From: Planctomycetia bacterium
Lineage (GTDB): Bacteria > Planctomycetota > Planctomycetia > Pirellulales > JALHLM01
Direction of reading: 5' to 3'
Length of the DNA stretch: 64,000 bases
Assembly (NCBI GenBank): GCA_034440135.1
Contig: JAWXBP010000319.1
Location: 1 to 64,000 of the forward strand
Shown: positions 48,937-57,920 of the stretch, one piece after another
Layout of the letters: each line of letters begins with the position of its first letter
Position numbering within the stretch: the stretch's first letter is position 1
Made by a program: the position numbers and the translations under genes
Notes under the pieces: generated by a model
Database searches by the model: none
Told to the model about the DNA's origin: nothing
Seen by the model: only the letters and a program-made list of their open reading frames with translations

Positions 48937-50859
48937 TTAGGCCAGCACGTTGAGCCGTCCGGGGGTCGAACGCATCGCCGGCGGCTTGGGTTCGTGGCTT
49001 CCGGTTGGTTGGGACGCAGCGCGTTCATTTCTAACTTGCCTGGTCGCCGCACGTTCGCGCGACGACTCAGCGTCCGCGAAAGATTGACGTCCTCCGCCGG
49101 AGCTGTCCGGCTGCTGCATCAAATCGACATCGAACCGCTCGATCTTGATTTCCTGTGCCGTTAAACGTTCGCGCAGCGCCGGTAAGTTATCCAGAATGGC
49201 TGCCTTCGCAGCGGGCGTCTCCGCTTCCAGCTTTGCCGAGAGCGCCCCGTCTCGCATGACGAGTTCGATCTTGAGCACGCCCAACTCCGGAGGCGTGAGT
49301 CGCAGGCGCAGCGGCGCGCCGCGATCTTGCGCCGTTTGCAGCGCCTTGGCGACGCGCTGCACCAATCGCACGCGGTCGACCTCGAGTTGTTGATCATTGC
49401 GCGTGCGCGCGGTCGTCGTCGCCTGCTTCGCGCTGTCGAGCAGCGATTTACCATTTTCGCGCGCGGCGCCGGTCGATCCGATCGCAGGCGTCGCAGCGTG
49501 ACGGTCGCCCGTCGACGCAGTTGCCTGCATCGACTTCGCATCCACCGCAGGTGTCGCACTGACGGGTTGCGCGGCGGAAACCAGCGGCGCGACATTCGTT
49601 TGCGATTGAACTGCCGGAGTAGCAGTCGCCGTAACAGGTTGCGCGACCACGGGCGCCGGACTCGTTGTTGAGTCCGCGGTGCGACTTTCAGCATTACTCG
49701 AGGTCGCGACGCGGCTCTCGCGCGAACGGCGCGTCTCGGCGACAGGCGTCGACTCGCGCGGCTTCGTGGCGGCCGTGGCAGCGACTGCCGCCGCAGAGCT
49801 CGATTGAACCGCGGCAGCCGGCTCCGGCGACTTTTCCGTCGTTTTCACGGGTGCGGACGAGACGTCCGAATTCTTGTTGGCTGACGGACCCTTTTGCGTT
49901 GCCTCGGCGGGAATGGCACGTTTGTCTAAAATCTGTCGTTCGCTTTGTGCTGGATTGTTCGCGGTAGTCGTCGTTTCGACATTTCCCTTCGGGCGTCGCG
50001 ATGATGCGGTCGCAGGCGAAGTTGTTGCTTCCGGGCTTTGTGTCACAGCCGTCGTGCCGAGCTGCGGCGCCACCACTTTCGCGTCCTGCTTGACGGTCGG
50101 CTTCGCGGCCTCGACCGCTTTTTCCACTCGCTCTTGTTGCGGCGTTTGACGGCGACCTGGAGTCGCCGTGTCGGCCTCTGCCACTTTGACGTTCGCCTTG
50201 GCTTCTTTCGTTGACGTCTCGGCGGCGCCCTTCTTGACTCGCGGCGCCGGCGGCACGGCTTCGGCTGGATTCACCGCCGGTCGCGGCGGCGCGCCGTCCT
50301 TGGCAACTGCGTTCACGATTTTCAATTTTGCTTCGCTCGACTTCTGGTCGTGCGCGGCCTTCGTCGCGGCTTCAATGTTCGTCCCAACCGATTCTCGCGC
50401 CAATTTGGGTGGGCGTTCGACCGTTCGCTGCGATGCTGGCTTGGCGCTACTAGCATGCGCGCTCGCGGCGACGGGAGCATGCTCCGTCCACTGCGCTGGC
50501 TTCGTTGTCTCCTGCGCGTGGACGGCGGGGACAGCGCGGACTGGCGGCTCCGGGCGACTCGGCGCGGCCGCATAGTTCACGGCGTCCTGGCGCTCCGCGC
50601 GACGCTCGTCGTCGGCCGAGCTTTGGTCGTCGAGCGAAGTCTCGCGCTGGGGAGCTTCCTGAAGCACTGCGTCAACGAATGGCTCGGACGCAGTTGGAGC
50701 AGACTGGGGCGCGGCTTGTTGCGCAGGCTGCGCGGCGCTGGCAAGTATTTGATCGAAGGCGGCCGTGATGTCGGTCGCCGGATGACGCGTTGCCCGGGTG
50801 GTTCGCACAGCGGAGGCAGCTCGCGATGTTTGCGGCGCTTCGACCTGCGACTCGACCAT
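48937..50859 (-). CDS. fliK: FliK-like hook-length control protein
   Basis: A 640-residue protein. About 450 residues of low-complexity Ala, Thr, Ser, Lys and Pro form the putative molecular ruler. The conserved C-terminal hook-length domain follows: RLRLTPPELGVLKIELVMRD, GALSAKLEAETPAAKAAILD, NLPALRERLTAQEIKIERFD. The position between the MotE-like gene and flgD is typical for hook-length control. The very long N-terminal part may match the enlarged hook. ATG at 50859. Confidence 0.9.
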   Translation of the reverse strand: MVESQVEAPQTSRAASAVRTTRATRHPATDITAAFDQILASAAQPAQQAAPQSAPTASEPFVDAVLQEAPQRETSLDDQSSADDERRAERQDAVNYAAAPSRPEPPVRAVPAVHAQETTKPAQWTEHAPVAASAHASSAKPASQRTVERPPKLARESVGTNIEAATKAAHDQKSSEAKLKIVNAVAKDGAPPRPAVNPAEAVPPAPRVKKGAAETSTKEAKANVKVAEADTATPGRRQTPQQERVEKAVEAAKPTVKQDAKVVAPQLGTTAVTQSPEATTSPATASSRRPKGNVETTTTANNPAQSERQILDKRAIPAEATQKGPSANKNSDVSSAPVKTTEKSPEPAAAVQSSSAAAVAATAATKPRESTPVAETRRSRESRVATSSNAESRTADSTTSPAPVVAQPVTATATPAVQSQTNVAPLVSAAQPVSATPAVDAKSMQATASTGDRHAATPAIGSTGAARENGKSLLDSAKQATTTARTRNDQQLEVDRVRLVQRVAKALQTAQDRGAPLRLRLTPPELGVLKIELVMRDGALSAKLEAETPAAKAAILDNLPALRERLTAQEIKIERFDVDLMQQPDSSGGGRQSFADAESSRERAATRQVRNERAASQPTGSHEPKPPAMRSTPGRLNVLA

Positions 50860-50875
50860 GGGACGACCTGTTCGT

Positions 50876-51556
50876 TTACTGCGAGCCCTCCGCGGGTTGC
50901 GTGAGGTCTTGCTGAGTCTGGTCGATCTCGGCGACGAGCGGTTGGCCGTCGCGAATCGCCTTGATGATCTCAGCTACGACCTGGGGCTCTTTGCCTGATT
51001 TGAACTCGGCGAAGATCTTCGCTTGTCTGTTGGGCGCCATGCCCGCGACGATCCTGACCACTTTATCGACATCCCCGCCTTCGTACATTCGCAGGATTTG
51101 GTCTTTCGCTTGCAATGGCTTCATCGTTTCCAATAATGCGCGCACGCTCTCCTGTCCGGCGGCCAATGCGCCTTCGCGATCTTCGAGCAACTTTGCCTCG
51201 AACGCCGCTCGCACGCGATCAAACGCCAATCGATTCTGCTCCAACTGCGTTTGCGCATCGCGCATGCGCAATCGCTCCGCGGCGAGCGATTGCTCGCGCA
51301 TTTCGATCTGCCGCAACTTCAACACGCGGGCTTGTTCGATTTGTTCCCACGACGGCTGTTCGCGATCGGTCGACGCGGCGTCGCCTGTCGTCGCGGCGGC
51401 GACTGTGCGAGGTTCGATGCCGTACAACACGGCCAGCACTTTCGCGATTCGTTGTCGTGTTAAGGTTCCGTTGGACCACAGCAAGGCGATGCCGGCGCCC
51501 TGCGTGAGCAACGTTGCGATGCACACGCAGGCCAACACCAAGCCGAGTTTTTTCAT
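50876..51556 (-). CDS. MotE-like flagellar protein
   Basis: A 226-residue protein with an N-terminal membrane helix (MKKLGLVLACVCIATLLTQG), a long coiled-coil region (LRQIEMREQSLAAERLRMRD, AQTQLEQNRLAFDRVRAAFE), and a C-terminal MgtE-N-like unit (GDVDKVVRIVAGMAPNRQAK, IFAEFKSGKEPQVVAEIIKA). This fits MotE/FlbB-type chaperones of stator assembly. The ATG at 51556 overlaps the fliJ stop by four bases (ATGA). The family name is by pattern; its partner here may be MotB at 15.8 kb. Confidence 0.78.
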   Translation of the reverse strand: MKKLGLVLACVCIATLLTQGAGIALLWSNGTLTRQRIAKVLAVLYGIEPRTVAAATTGDAASTDREQPSWEQIEQARVLKLRQIEMREQSLAAERLRMRDAQTQLEQNRLAFDRVRAAFEAKLLEDREGALAAGQESVRALLETMKPLQAKDQILRMYEGGDVDKVVRIVAGMAPNRQAKIFAEFKSGKEPQVVAEIIKAIRDGQPLVAEIDQTQQDLTQPAEGSQ

Positions 51557-52008
51557 GCGGGCCACTCCCGCGTCGCGGCGCGCTGGCCGGCGACGTCATC
51601 CAGGAATTTGATCTCGCGACGCGCTTCCTCCATCACAAAACGCTCCAATTGCTTCTCGCGCAACTGCTCCAACACGCGGACGTCGCGATCGGCGGCGACC
51701 AGCAATTCGCGGCGGCGCTCCACTTCGGCCGTCACCCGCTTGGCCTGTTCGCCGAGCATCGCCAATTCCGCGCGCAATATCGCTTGGTAGCGCTGTCCCT
51801 GAATCATCCGCTCCACGTTAATTTCGCCGATGGCGCGCTCTTTGGCCAACTCGCCGCCGAGCGTCACAATCTGCACGCGCTTCTCGGCCATCTGCTCCGC
51901 CAACACTTCTTCCGCCCGCATCGCCTCGGCCAGCGCAGCCCGCCGCTCGTCGCGAGCATTTTCGCGAAGATGCAGCACCGGCGTTAGTCGAAAGCGAAAG
52001 GTTGGCAT
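51553..52008 (-). CDS. fliJ: FliJ, export chaperone
   Basis: A 151-residue, almost entirely helical protein with FliJ-type heptads (FRLTPVLHLRENARDERRAA, LAEAMRAEEVLAEQMAEKRV, EVERRRELLVAADRDVRVLE). It stimulates the FliI export ATPase in known systems and lies directly downstream of fliI. The ATG at 52008 is preceded by ACTTTTCTCCCC, identical to the leader of fliI and lacking a usual ribosome binding site. Confidence 0.9.
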   Translation of the reverse strand: MPTFRFRLTPVLHLRENARDERRAALAEAMRAEEVLAEQMAEKRVQIVTLGGELAKERAIGEINVERMIQGQRYQAILRAELAMLGEQAKRVTAEVERRRELLVAADRDVRVLEQLREKQLERFVMEEARREIKFLDDVAGQRAATREWPA

Positions 52009-52012
52009 GGGG

Positions 52013-52143
52013 AGAAAAGTAGGTGGAGTAGGTGAAGTAGTTAGTACGTGAAGTAGCTAGTAGGAGGAGCCGGTGAAGGACATCTATCTTCGCACTAACA
52101 CCACTTCACCTACTTACTACTCCACCTACTTCACCTACTTTCT
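52013..52143. repeat. Inverted CTACTYCAC tracts at the fliI-fliJ junction
   Basis: A left block on the plus strand (GTAGGTGGAGTAGGTGAAGT..., 52018-52073) faces a right block (CTTCACCTACTTACTACTCC..., 52104-52143). Together they could form a long stem. The right block lies inside the 3' end of fliI and provides its last codons and stop. The left block lies just upstream of the fliJ start. Confidence 0.9.
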
Positions 52144-53449
52144 GAACAATCTGTTGTTTCAGCGCCAAGAGCGCCGTCCGCGCGGTTTCCACGTTGGCTG
52201 GTTCCTCGAAGCGTTGTTTCAGAAATTGCAGAATCGGATCCCGCAGATCGATTGCCGCGTCGACAGTGCGGTTCGCGCCGCGACGGTAGGCGCCGATCGA
52301 AATCAGGTCTTCGTGATCGCGATATGCGGCCAACAATTCGCGGACCGAGTTCGACGCGTCGAGTTGCGGGCGCGGCGAAATCTCGCTCGCCAAACGACTG
52401 ATGCTTTCGAGCACGTCGATGGCCGGGTAATGCCCTTTTCCAGCCAACGCGCGCGAGAGCCAGGTATGCCCGTCGAGCAGCCCGCGCACGCAATCGGCGA
52501 TCGGTTCGTTGTGATCGTCGCCTTCGACCAGCACGCTGTAAAATCCGGTGATGCTGCCGAGCGGACTGCGCCCAGCGCGTTCGACCAGTCGAGGCAACAG
52601 GGCAAACACGCTGGGAGGATAGCCGCGCGTGGTCGGCGGTTCGCCGGTGGCGAGCCCGATTTCTCGCTGCGCGAGTGCAAAGCGCGTCAGGGAATCCATC
52701 ACCAGCAGCACGTCTTTACGCTGGTCGCGAAAGTATTCGGCGATCGCCGTGGCGAACATGGCCGCGCGAACGCGGACCAACGCAGGTTCGTCGCTCGTAG
52801 CCACTACGACCACGCTCCGAGCAAGGCCTTGCGGCCCCAGATCGCGCTCGATGAATTCACGCACTTCGCGGCCGCGCTCGCCGATCAAGGCGATCACGTT
52901 GACATCGGCCGACGTATATTTGGCCATCATGCCCAGGAGCACGCTCTTGCCGACGCCGGAACCGGCGAAGATGCCCATCCGCTGTCCCTTGCCGCAGGTG
53001 AGCATGCCATCGATTGCGCGAATACCCGTCGTGAGCGGCGCATCGATCTTAGGGCGGTCCATCGGGCGTGGCGGCTTGCGTTCCAGCGGCACGCGTTCGT
53101 TCATGATGGGTTGAGCGCCGCCGTCGATGGCTTGCCCGCGCGCGTTCATCACGCGGCCTAGTAACTCATCTCCCACGCGGACCCAACGCGCCGTGCGTCG
53201 CAATCGCACGCGATTGCCATGCCGTACGCCAGCGAGATCATCAAGCGGGTACAACAATGTGAGATGGTCTTTGAAGCCCACGACTTCGGCGTCCAACGGC
53301 GGCCCGGCCTGTCGTTCGATTTCCGCCAGCGCGCCGACCGGCGCAGGAAAGCCTGCCACGGCGACAGCCATGCCCACGGTATGCACAACGCTGCCCTCAA
53401 GGTGCGTCGGCATGATGTCGGCGAGTTGTGAGGCGTAGGTTGTGGACAT
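52106..53449 (-). CDS. fliI: FliI, flagellar export ATPase
   Basis: A 447-residue F1-beta-like ATPase powering type III export. The Walker A loop GIFAGSGVGKSVLLGMMAKY, Walker B-like region VLLVMDSLTRFALAQREIGL, and GEPPTTRGYPPSVFALLPRL are intact. The N-terminal beta-barrel includes LGRVMNARGQAIDGGAQP. The last 11 codons (KVGEVGGVVSR) and the stop lie in a CTACTYCAC repeat tract, replacing the usual C-terminus. ATG at 53449. The neighbours fliH (upstream) and fliJ (downstream) complete the export ATPase complex. Confidence 0.96.
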   Translation of the reverse strand: MSTTYASQLADIMPTHLEGSVVHTVGMAVAVAGFPAPVGALAEIERQAGPPLDAEVVGFKDHLTLLYPLDDLAGVRHGNRVRLRRTARWVRVGDELLGRVMNARGQAIDGGAQPIMNERVPLERKPPRPMDRPKIDAPLTTGIRAIDGMLTCGKGQRMGIFAGSGVGKSVLLGMMAKYTSADVNVIALIGERGREVREFIERDLGPQGLARSVVVVATSDEPALVRVRAAMFATAIAEYFRDQRKDVLLVMDSLTRFALAQREIGLATGEPPTTRGYPPSVFALLPRLVERAGRSPLGSITGFYSVLVEGDDHNEPIADCVRGLLDGHTWLSRALAGKGHYPAIDVLESISRLASEISPRPQLDASNSVRELLAAYRDHEDLISIGAYRRGANRTVDAAIDLRDPILQFLKQRFEEPANVETARTALLALKQQIVQKVGEVGGVVSR

Positions 53450-53510
53450 GGGGAGAAAAGTCAGAACTCGGAACGCGGAAGCGAAAACCTAACGCCGTAA
53501 CTTCGTCCAA

Positions 53511-53546
53511 CTACTTCACCTACTTACTACTCCACCTACTTCCGCC
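53511..53546. repeat. CTACTYCAC tract between fliI and fliH
   Basis: CTACTTCACCTACTTACTAC continues TCCACCTACTTCC. It starts about 60 bases upstream of the fliI start and ends 4 bases before the fliH stop at 53550. Confidence 0.85.
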
Positions 53547-53549
53547 TCT

Positions 53550-54209
53550 CTACTTCTCACACAACTCCTGCTCAATGCGTGCGAGTTGTGCTTCGAACGT
53601 CTGATCGATCAGGCCAAACTCCGTTTCGACGCGGCAACCGCCGGGCGGGAGCGCGGCGTCAGGCGTGATTTCCACACTGCCGAGTCCGCCACCGGCGCCG
53701 ATGAGTTGCTGGATCTGCGTGGCGAGACCCGCATGATCCTTGTCGTTGAGCCGCAATCGCACGCGCGATTGCCCGGCGGCCAGGTCGAGGGCTTCGCGCA
53801 CAAGTTTGAGCGTGACCTTGGGATCGCGTTCCGCTTCGCGACGCAAGATGCGGCCGGCGATGGCGCAGGCCAGCGACACCGCGCGGCCTTCCCAATGGGC
53901 CAGCCAGTTCTGCCGCGCCGCGGTGATGTCCTTCGCCGCTTGCGCAAGCGCCGACATCGCCGGTTGCAATTGCGCGGCCAGGCGTTGATCGACTTGCTTC
54001 TCGGCCGCGGCCGTGGCGGCTTTTTGACCTTCTTGTTGTGCCTTCACTTTCAACGCCGCGGCTTCTTTCACGGCGTCGGAGACAATCTGCTTGGCCTGTT
54101 CGCGGACCCTGGCTAAGTACGCGTCGGCCTGTTGCGAGATATCGTCGTAGTTGAACGCCACGCCCGGCACGGCGTCGTTGCGTTCGCTGGCTTTGATCAC
54201 CGAGCCCAT
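53550..54209 (-). CDS. fliH: FliH, regulator of the export ATPase
   Basis: A 219-residue protein. An Ala-rich coiled coil (about 25-95: QADAYLARVREQAKQIVSDA, VKEAAALKVKAQQEGQKAAT) leads to a globular C-terminal domain (SLACAIAGRILRREAERDPK, LRLNDKDHAGLATQIQQLIG, GCRVETEFGLIDQTFEAQLA). This matches FliH/SctL. A GAAGGAAGG lies about 9 bases before the ATG at 54209. fliG is 16 bases upstream in transcription. Confidence 0.92.
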   Translation of the reverse strand: MGSVIKASERNDAVPGVAFNYDDISQQADAYLARVREQAKQIVSDAVKEAAALKVKAQQEGQKAATAAAEKQVDQRLAAQLQPAMSALAQAAKDITAARQNWLAHWEGRAVSLACAIAGRILRREAERDPKVTLKLVREALDLAAGQSRVRLRLNDKDHAGLATQIQQLIGAGGGLGSVEITPDAALPPGGCRVETEFGLIDQTFEAQLARIEQELCEK

Positions 54210-54225
54210 CGCACAGTTCCTTCCT

Positions 54226-55260
54226 TCAGGCGGCGGCCAAGGCCGCGGTGGATGGAACGGATGACTTCGCGACCAATTGCTCTGCGCGGGCGGCTAGTTG
54301 CGCTTGTGCGGCTTCGATATCGGACAAGCGCGTCGGATGCAGTTGCGACGTCGCGCGGCGATAGAACTTCGCGTCGTCTGGATGCATTGCCGCGGTCAAC
54401 CGCTGAAAGAAGCCTGGCGACGCGCCGGCCAACGCCAGCACGCTAATTTCCGGCGGCGTGGCCAACACGGCTTCCGTCGCGCGCCGCGCATCCCAACGCT
54501 CGAACTCATGCCAGGCCAGCGGCGAACGTTGTTCAATTTGCGGCGCGGGCGTTTCTTGAATCGGCAACGTGGCGACAGGTTCAGTGTCCAGAGCGGCGCG
54601 CCACGTGTCTGCCAATCGCGGTCCCGCGGCGTCGAGGATGCGGGCCACGATTTGCAGTCCAGCGCTGCGACGTTCGCGATTGCGCTCGTCGCGTTCGATG
54701 CGAATGCGCAGGGCGTTTTCGACTTCGAGCAGAATTTCCGGCGCGGCCTCGTCGAGGTCCGATAAACGGCACAGCACTTCGGCTCGCAACGGCTCAGGAA
54801 GCGCCGCCGCCGTGCGCGCCGATTGATCCGCGGACAGATACGACAGCACGAGCGCGACCGTCTGCGGCCGTTCGTCGCGCAGAAACGTGGCCAGGCGATC
54901 GCTGCCGGCCTGGAGCAGAAACTCAAACGGGCGTCGCGTCGCGAAGGGATTGCTCGGCGCCAGGGTTTCAGATCGACTGGCCGACTCCGAACCGCGCGCG
55001 ATGTGTTCGGCGAGCCCGCCCGCCAGTTCGACGCCGTTGTCTTGTCGGGCGTTCTTGGCGACGGGCCGATTGCCGCCGCGCAGGACGAACTCCTGAATCA
55101 CCTCGTCCCGCTCGTCGCCATCGACTTCCTCCAATCGCACCATCGCCTCGCGCACCTGCCGCGCCTGCTCGTCGGACATGCCGTCCAACAACGCGTCGGC
55201 CTGCGCGCGATCCAAGCACGAAACAAGAATTGCGGCCTTACGGATGGCGGGAGAATGCAT
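54226..55260 (-). CDS. fliG: FliG, flagellar motor switch protein
   Basis: A 344-residue rotor protein. The N-terminal domain binds FliF; the middle shows the FliG armadillo pattern (LATFLRDERPQTVALVLSYL, SADQSARTAAALPEPLRAEV, LCRLSDLDEAAPEILLEVEN). The C-terminal torque domain is represented by VLATPPEISVLALAGASPGF followed by AMHPDDAKFYRRATSQLHPT. The EHPQ-type motif of the middle domain reads ERPQ. The C-terminal torque helix with its usual charged residues is not easily recognised, so function may differ in detail. ATG at 55260. Confidence 0.9.
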   Translation of the reverse strand: MHSPAIRKAAILVSCLDRAQADALLDGMSDEQARQVREAMVRLEEVDGDERDEVIQEFVLRGGNRPVAKNARQDNGVELAGGLAEHIARGSESASRSETLAPSNPFATRRPFEFLLQAGSDRLATFLRDERPQTVALVLSYLSADQSARTAAALPEPLRAEVLCRLSDLDEAAPEILLEVENALRIRIERDERNRERRSAGLQIVARILDAAGPRLADTWRAALDTEPVATLPIQETPAPQIEQRSPLAWHEFERWDARRATEAVLATPPEISVLALAGASPGFFQRLTAAMHPDDAKFYRRATSQLHPTRLSDIEAAQAQLAARAEQLVAKSSVPSTAALAAA

Positions 55261-55284
55261 GGTCGTGAAAAAAGTGTCGTGACA

Positions 55285-55382
55285 GGTTTAACCGCGGAGG
55301 CGCTGAGACGCTGAGGGGGAAGAATTAGAATTCGTCGTTTCTCGATCTCTCTCTCTTCTCTCGCGTCTCTGCGGTTCAAAAC
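55285..55382. repeat. Inverted GGTTTAACCGCGGAGG / CTCTGCGGTTC tracts
   Basis: GGTTTAACCGCGGAGGCGCT (55285 onward) and CTCGCGTCTCTGCGGTTCAA (55360 onward) face each other across about 40 bases. They fill the 126-base gap between fliF and fliG. They resemble the 45726 tract and one arm of the 28366 family. Confidence 0.7.
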
Positions 55383-55386
55383 GAAA

Positions 55387-57072
55387 CTAACTGGCGTTGC
55401 CGATCCAGGCTCTAAGCACGTTGGCCGCGGCGTCGGGGTCTTCGCGGACGATTTCGGATAGTTCTTCGCGCAGCGACGGGCCGCCCGCGCCGCGCCGCTT
55501 GAGTCGAGGTCCGGCTGCCGCTGCTTTCGCGCCTGGCTCCGCCGGAGCGCCGTGTTCGTCGGTGGTTTCCGGCGCGATGGCTAAGCCCGGTGCGCCGGCG
55601 GCACTTGAGGTTGATGCGTCGGCGACGGGAATGCCGCGCGTCAGGCCGCGCAAAGTCATCAGCCCGAACGCGGCCAACATGAACAACGCTACCGTGCTCC
55701 ACGATTGCGACAGCCAGCCAAGCCCCGCGTCGAAGAAACTCGTTGTGGGCGCTGCTTCCGCCGGCAGTGCGGCAAACCGGCTCACCGTCACCAGGTCGGC
55801 GGCAACCCGGCCATCCGCGGGCGTCGGCAACAGCGCGGCCACGGTCGTCTTGATATTGGCGGTTTCGCTGGCGATGATCGGGTCGAGATCGGCCTGCGTC
55901 GGCGGCGTCGCGGTCTGACCTTCCGGCACCGGATTCCTCGCCCGCCACACCGCGACGAAATGGTCGTCCGGCACGCTGACCGCGACGCTCACTTGTTCCG
56001 GGATGAAGCCGGAAGTCTCCGTCGTCGTTTCCGTGAACGGTATGGCGTTCTGCACTTCCGAGCGGCTGGTGTTGTCGGTCGTGGCGGCCTGTCGCGAAGC
56101 TGCGACCGTCACGGCGTTTTGACCATTCGGCACGGGACTGTTTGCTTCAAAACCCGGTTGCCCGCCGGGGCCGCCGGTGTTGCTGGTCGATTCGGAGGTT
56201 TGCTCCGACGTGGTGAGCACCGTGGTGTTGGCTTTGTCGACCTTCATCGATTTCGACGCACTGCGCGCATCCTTCGAGACAGTCGCCTCAGTGCTGACGA
56301 CTACGCCGCGCACGAAGGACAGCGCATCGAGCGCACGTTCGCGATAACTTTGTTCGTGAATGCGTTTCGCGTTGAACCATTCATTGCCACCGCCGCCAGT
56401 AGTTTCGGAGCCAATGGCGGCGATGGTTTGCATCGTCTTGGCATTCAGCACGCTCACGTTCTTAAGTTCGATGCCACATGCGCCAGAGACCAGTTGTCGA
56501 AACGCCATGGCGTGGTCGGCGGTGATTTCATTCGTGCCGCGCGGCCAGGCAGAAACGGCGGCAGTACGACGCGGCGACCGATTCATGCCGCGCGCCTTGT
56601 CTTCATGAAGGTCGACCGTGGCTCGGTCAATACCATCCATCGCGCTGATGATCTTCGCCAGCCGCGTGGCTTGCACGATGGCGCGCTCCGCGTCCCAGCG
56701 TCGGTCCGACGTAAACATGTTGTCGTTCTTCAGCATCTCGCCGAACTCGTTTCCAAATTCCTGCGGCAGCGCATTCCCCTTGGCCATCGCGGCCAGGTAA
56801 ACGTCCTGTTGTCCGCGCGGGATGCGAATCCGCATTCCCTCGGTGTCCCAGTTGTTCAGGCCGGCCTCGCCAAAGGCCATCTGAATCGCCTGCGTTTCCA
56901 TGTCGGTAAACGACTTCCCGCCCAGCAGGTACGTGTCCGGCCCAGAAAACCCGGAATTGAACATGTAAGCCACGCTGATGACGACGACAGCGAGCAGCAA
57001 GCCCGCGGTAATCCGCGCACCCTGCGTCATCGAGCGAAACAAGTCCGTCAATTGTGCGAAGGCTTTGTTCAC
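55387..57072 (-). CDS. fliF: FliF, MS-ring protein
   Basis: A 561-residue MS-ring protein. The N-terminal membrane helix is ITAGLLLAVVVISVAYMF (about 21-38). Ring-building domains follow (GLNNWDTEGMRIRIPRGQQD, FGNEFGEMLKNDN-like region, RAIVQATRLAKIISAMDGID, RATVDLHEDKARGMNRSPRR). The second membrane helix is WSTVALFMLAAFGLMTLRGL (about 460-480), and the C-terminal cytoplasmic tail that binds FliG ends REDPDAAANVLRAWIGNAS. It starts at a GTG at 57072. All expected parts are present. Confidence 0.95.
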   Translation of the reverse strand: MNKAFAQLTDLFRSMTQGARITAGLLLAVVVISVAYMFNSGFSGPDTYLLGGKSFTDMETQAIQMAFGEAGLNNWDTEGMRIRIPRGQQDVYLAAMAKGNALPQEFGNEFGEMLKNDNMFTSDRRWDAERAIVQATRLAKIISAMDGIDRATVDLHEDKARGMNRSPRRTAAVSAWPRGTNEITADHAMAFRQLVSGACGIELKNVSVLNAKTMQTIAAIGSETTGGGGNEWFNAKRIHEQSYRERALDALSFVRGVVVSTEATVSKDARSASKSMKVDKANTTVLTTSEQTSESTSNTGGPGGQPGFEANSPVPNGQNAVTVAASRQAATTDNTSRSEVQNAIPFTETTTETSGFIPEQVSVAVSVPDDHFVAVWRARNPVPEGQTATPPTQADLDPIIASETANIKTTVAALLPTPADGRVAADLVTVSRFAALPAEAAPTTSFFDAGLGWLSQSWSTVALFMLAAFGLMTLRGLTRGIPVADASTSSAAGAPGLAIAPETTDEHGAPAEPGAKAAAAGPRLKRRGAGGPSLREELSEIVREDPDAAANVLRAWIGNAS

Positions 57073-57109
57073 AGGCGTTGGTTACTCTCTAATCGCGGTT
57101 CAAAATGCG

Positions 57110-57409
57110 TTAGACCCGGATGTTCTGCACTTCCTGATACGCCGCCACGAGTTTGTTGCGGACCTGCATCATCATTTTGAAGGCGATGTCGGCCTTTTGG
57201 ACCGCCGTGAGCACTTCCGCTGGGTTGACGTCGTCGCCGGTCATCAGGCCTTCGACCGCCTGATGCGCGTCCTGCTGCATCGTGTTCACTTTGTCGAACG
57301 ACTCGACCAGCATGTTCTTGAACGACGCGCCTTCACTCGCCGCCCCCTTCATCGAAGGCGGCGCCGGAGGCAACGGCATCTGTGTCGAGAGCGAACCGAT
57401 GTTGTTCAT
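57110..57409 (-). CDS. fliE: FliE, rod-MS ring adaptor
   Basis: A 99-residue FliE: GASFKNMLVESFDKVNTMQQ, DAHQAVEGLMTGDDVNPAEV, LTAVQKADIAFKMMMQVRNK, LVAAYQEVQNIRV. The C-terminal half matches the family signature closely. It is 78 bases downstream of flgC and 37 bases upstream of fliF in the direction of transcription. Confidence 0.95.
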   Translation of the reverse strand: MNNIGSLSTQMPLPPAPPSMKGAASEGASFKNMLVESFDKVNTMQQDAHQAVEGLMTGDDVNPAEVLTAVQKADIAFKMMMQVRNKLVAAYQEVQNIRV

Positions 57410-57487
57410 AGGGCATCATGCGGGAACGTGTAGCGAAATCGAATCATTCGACATTCGCCATTCATGGAGCGTTAAAGTAACAACATG

Positions 57488-57898
57488 TCATGCGAGGATC
57501 CTCAGCGTCTGCTGCGCCAACTCCTTGCTCACTTCAATCACGCCGACGTTCGCTTCATACGAGCGGCTCGCTTCCAAGGCGTTGACGAACTCGGACATCA
57601 TGTTGATGTTGGGATATTGCACGTAGCCCTTCGCATTGGCGTCGGGATGAAACGGCTCGTATTTCGACAACGGCGGCATGTTCGATGTTTCCACCGAGCT
57701 GACCTTCACGCCGGCTGCGCCGAGGGTGTCGCCGACCGCTTCGTCAGTCTGGAAGACCACGAACCGCGGCTGAAAGGCTTCCGGCTCGCCGAGCTCGTTG
57801 CGCGTGGTCGAGATGTTCGCCAGGTTATTCGACACGGCCGTCATCCGCAGACGTTGCGCGGCCAGGCCCGAGGCGGCGATATCCAGCGCTGGAAACAT
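57488..57898 (-). CDS. flgC: FlgC, proximal rod protein
   Basis: A 136-residue rod protein with the flagellar N-terminal motif AASGLAAQRLRMTAVSNNLA (NISTTRNELGEPEAF) and the C-terminal motif INMMSEFVNALEASRSYEAN. A GGAAGGAG lies 6 bases before the ATG at 57898. A perfect cruciform-forming repeat lies between this gene and flgB. Confidence 0.95.
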   Translation of the reverse strand: MFPALDIAASGLAAQRLRMTAVSNNLANISTTRNELGEPEAFQPRFVVFQTDEAVGDTLGAAGVKVSSVETSNMPPLSKYEPFHPDANAKGYVQYPNINMMSEFVNALEASRSYEANVGVIEVSKELAQQTLRILA

Positions 57899-57920
57899 GT
57901 GAGGCTCCTTCCAATGTCTG

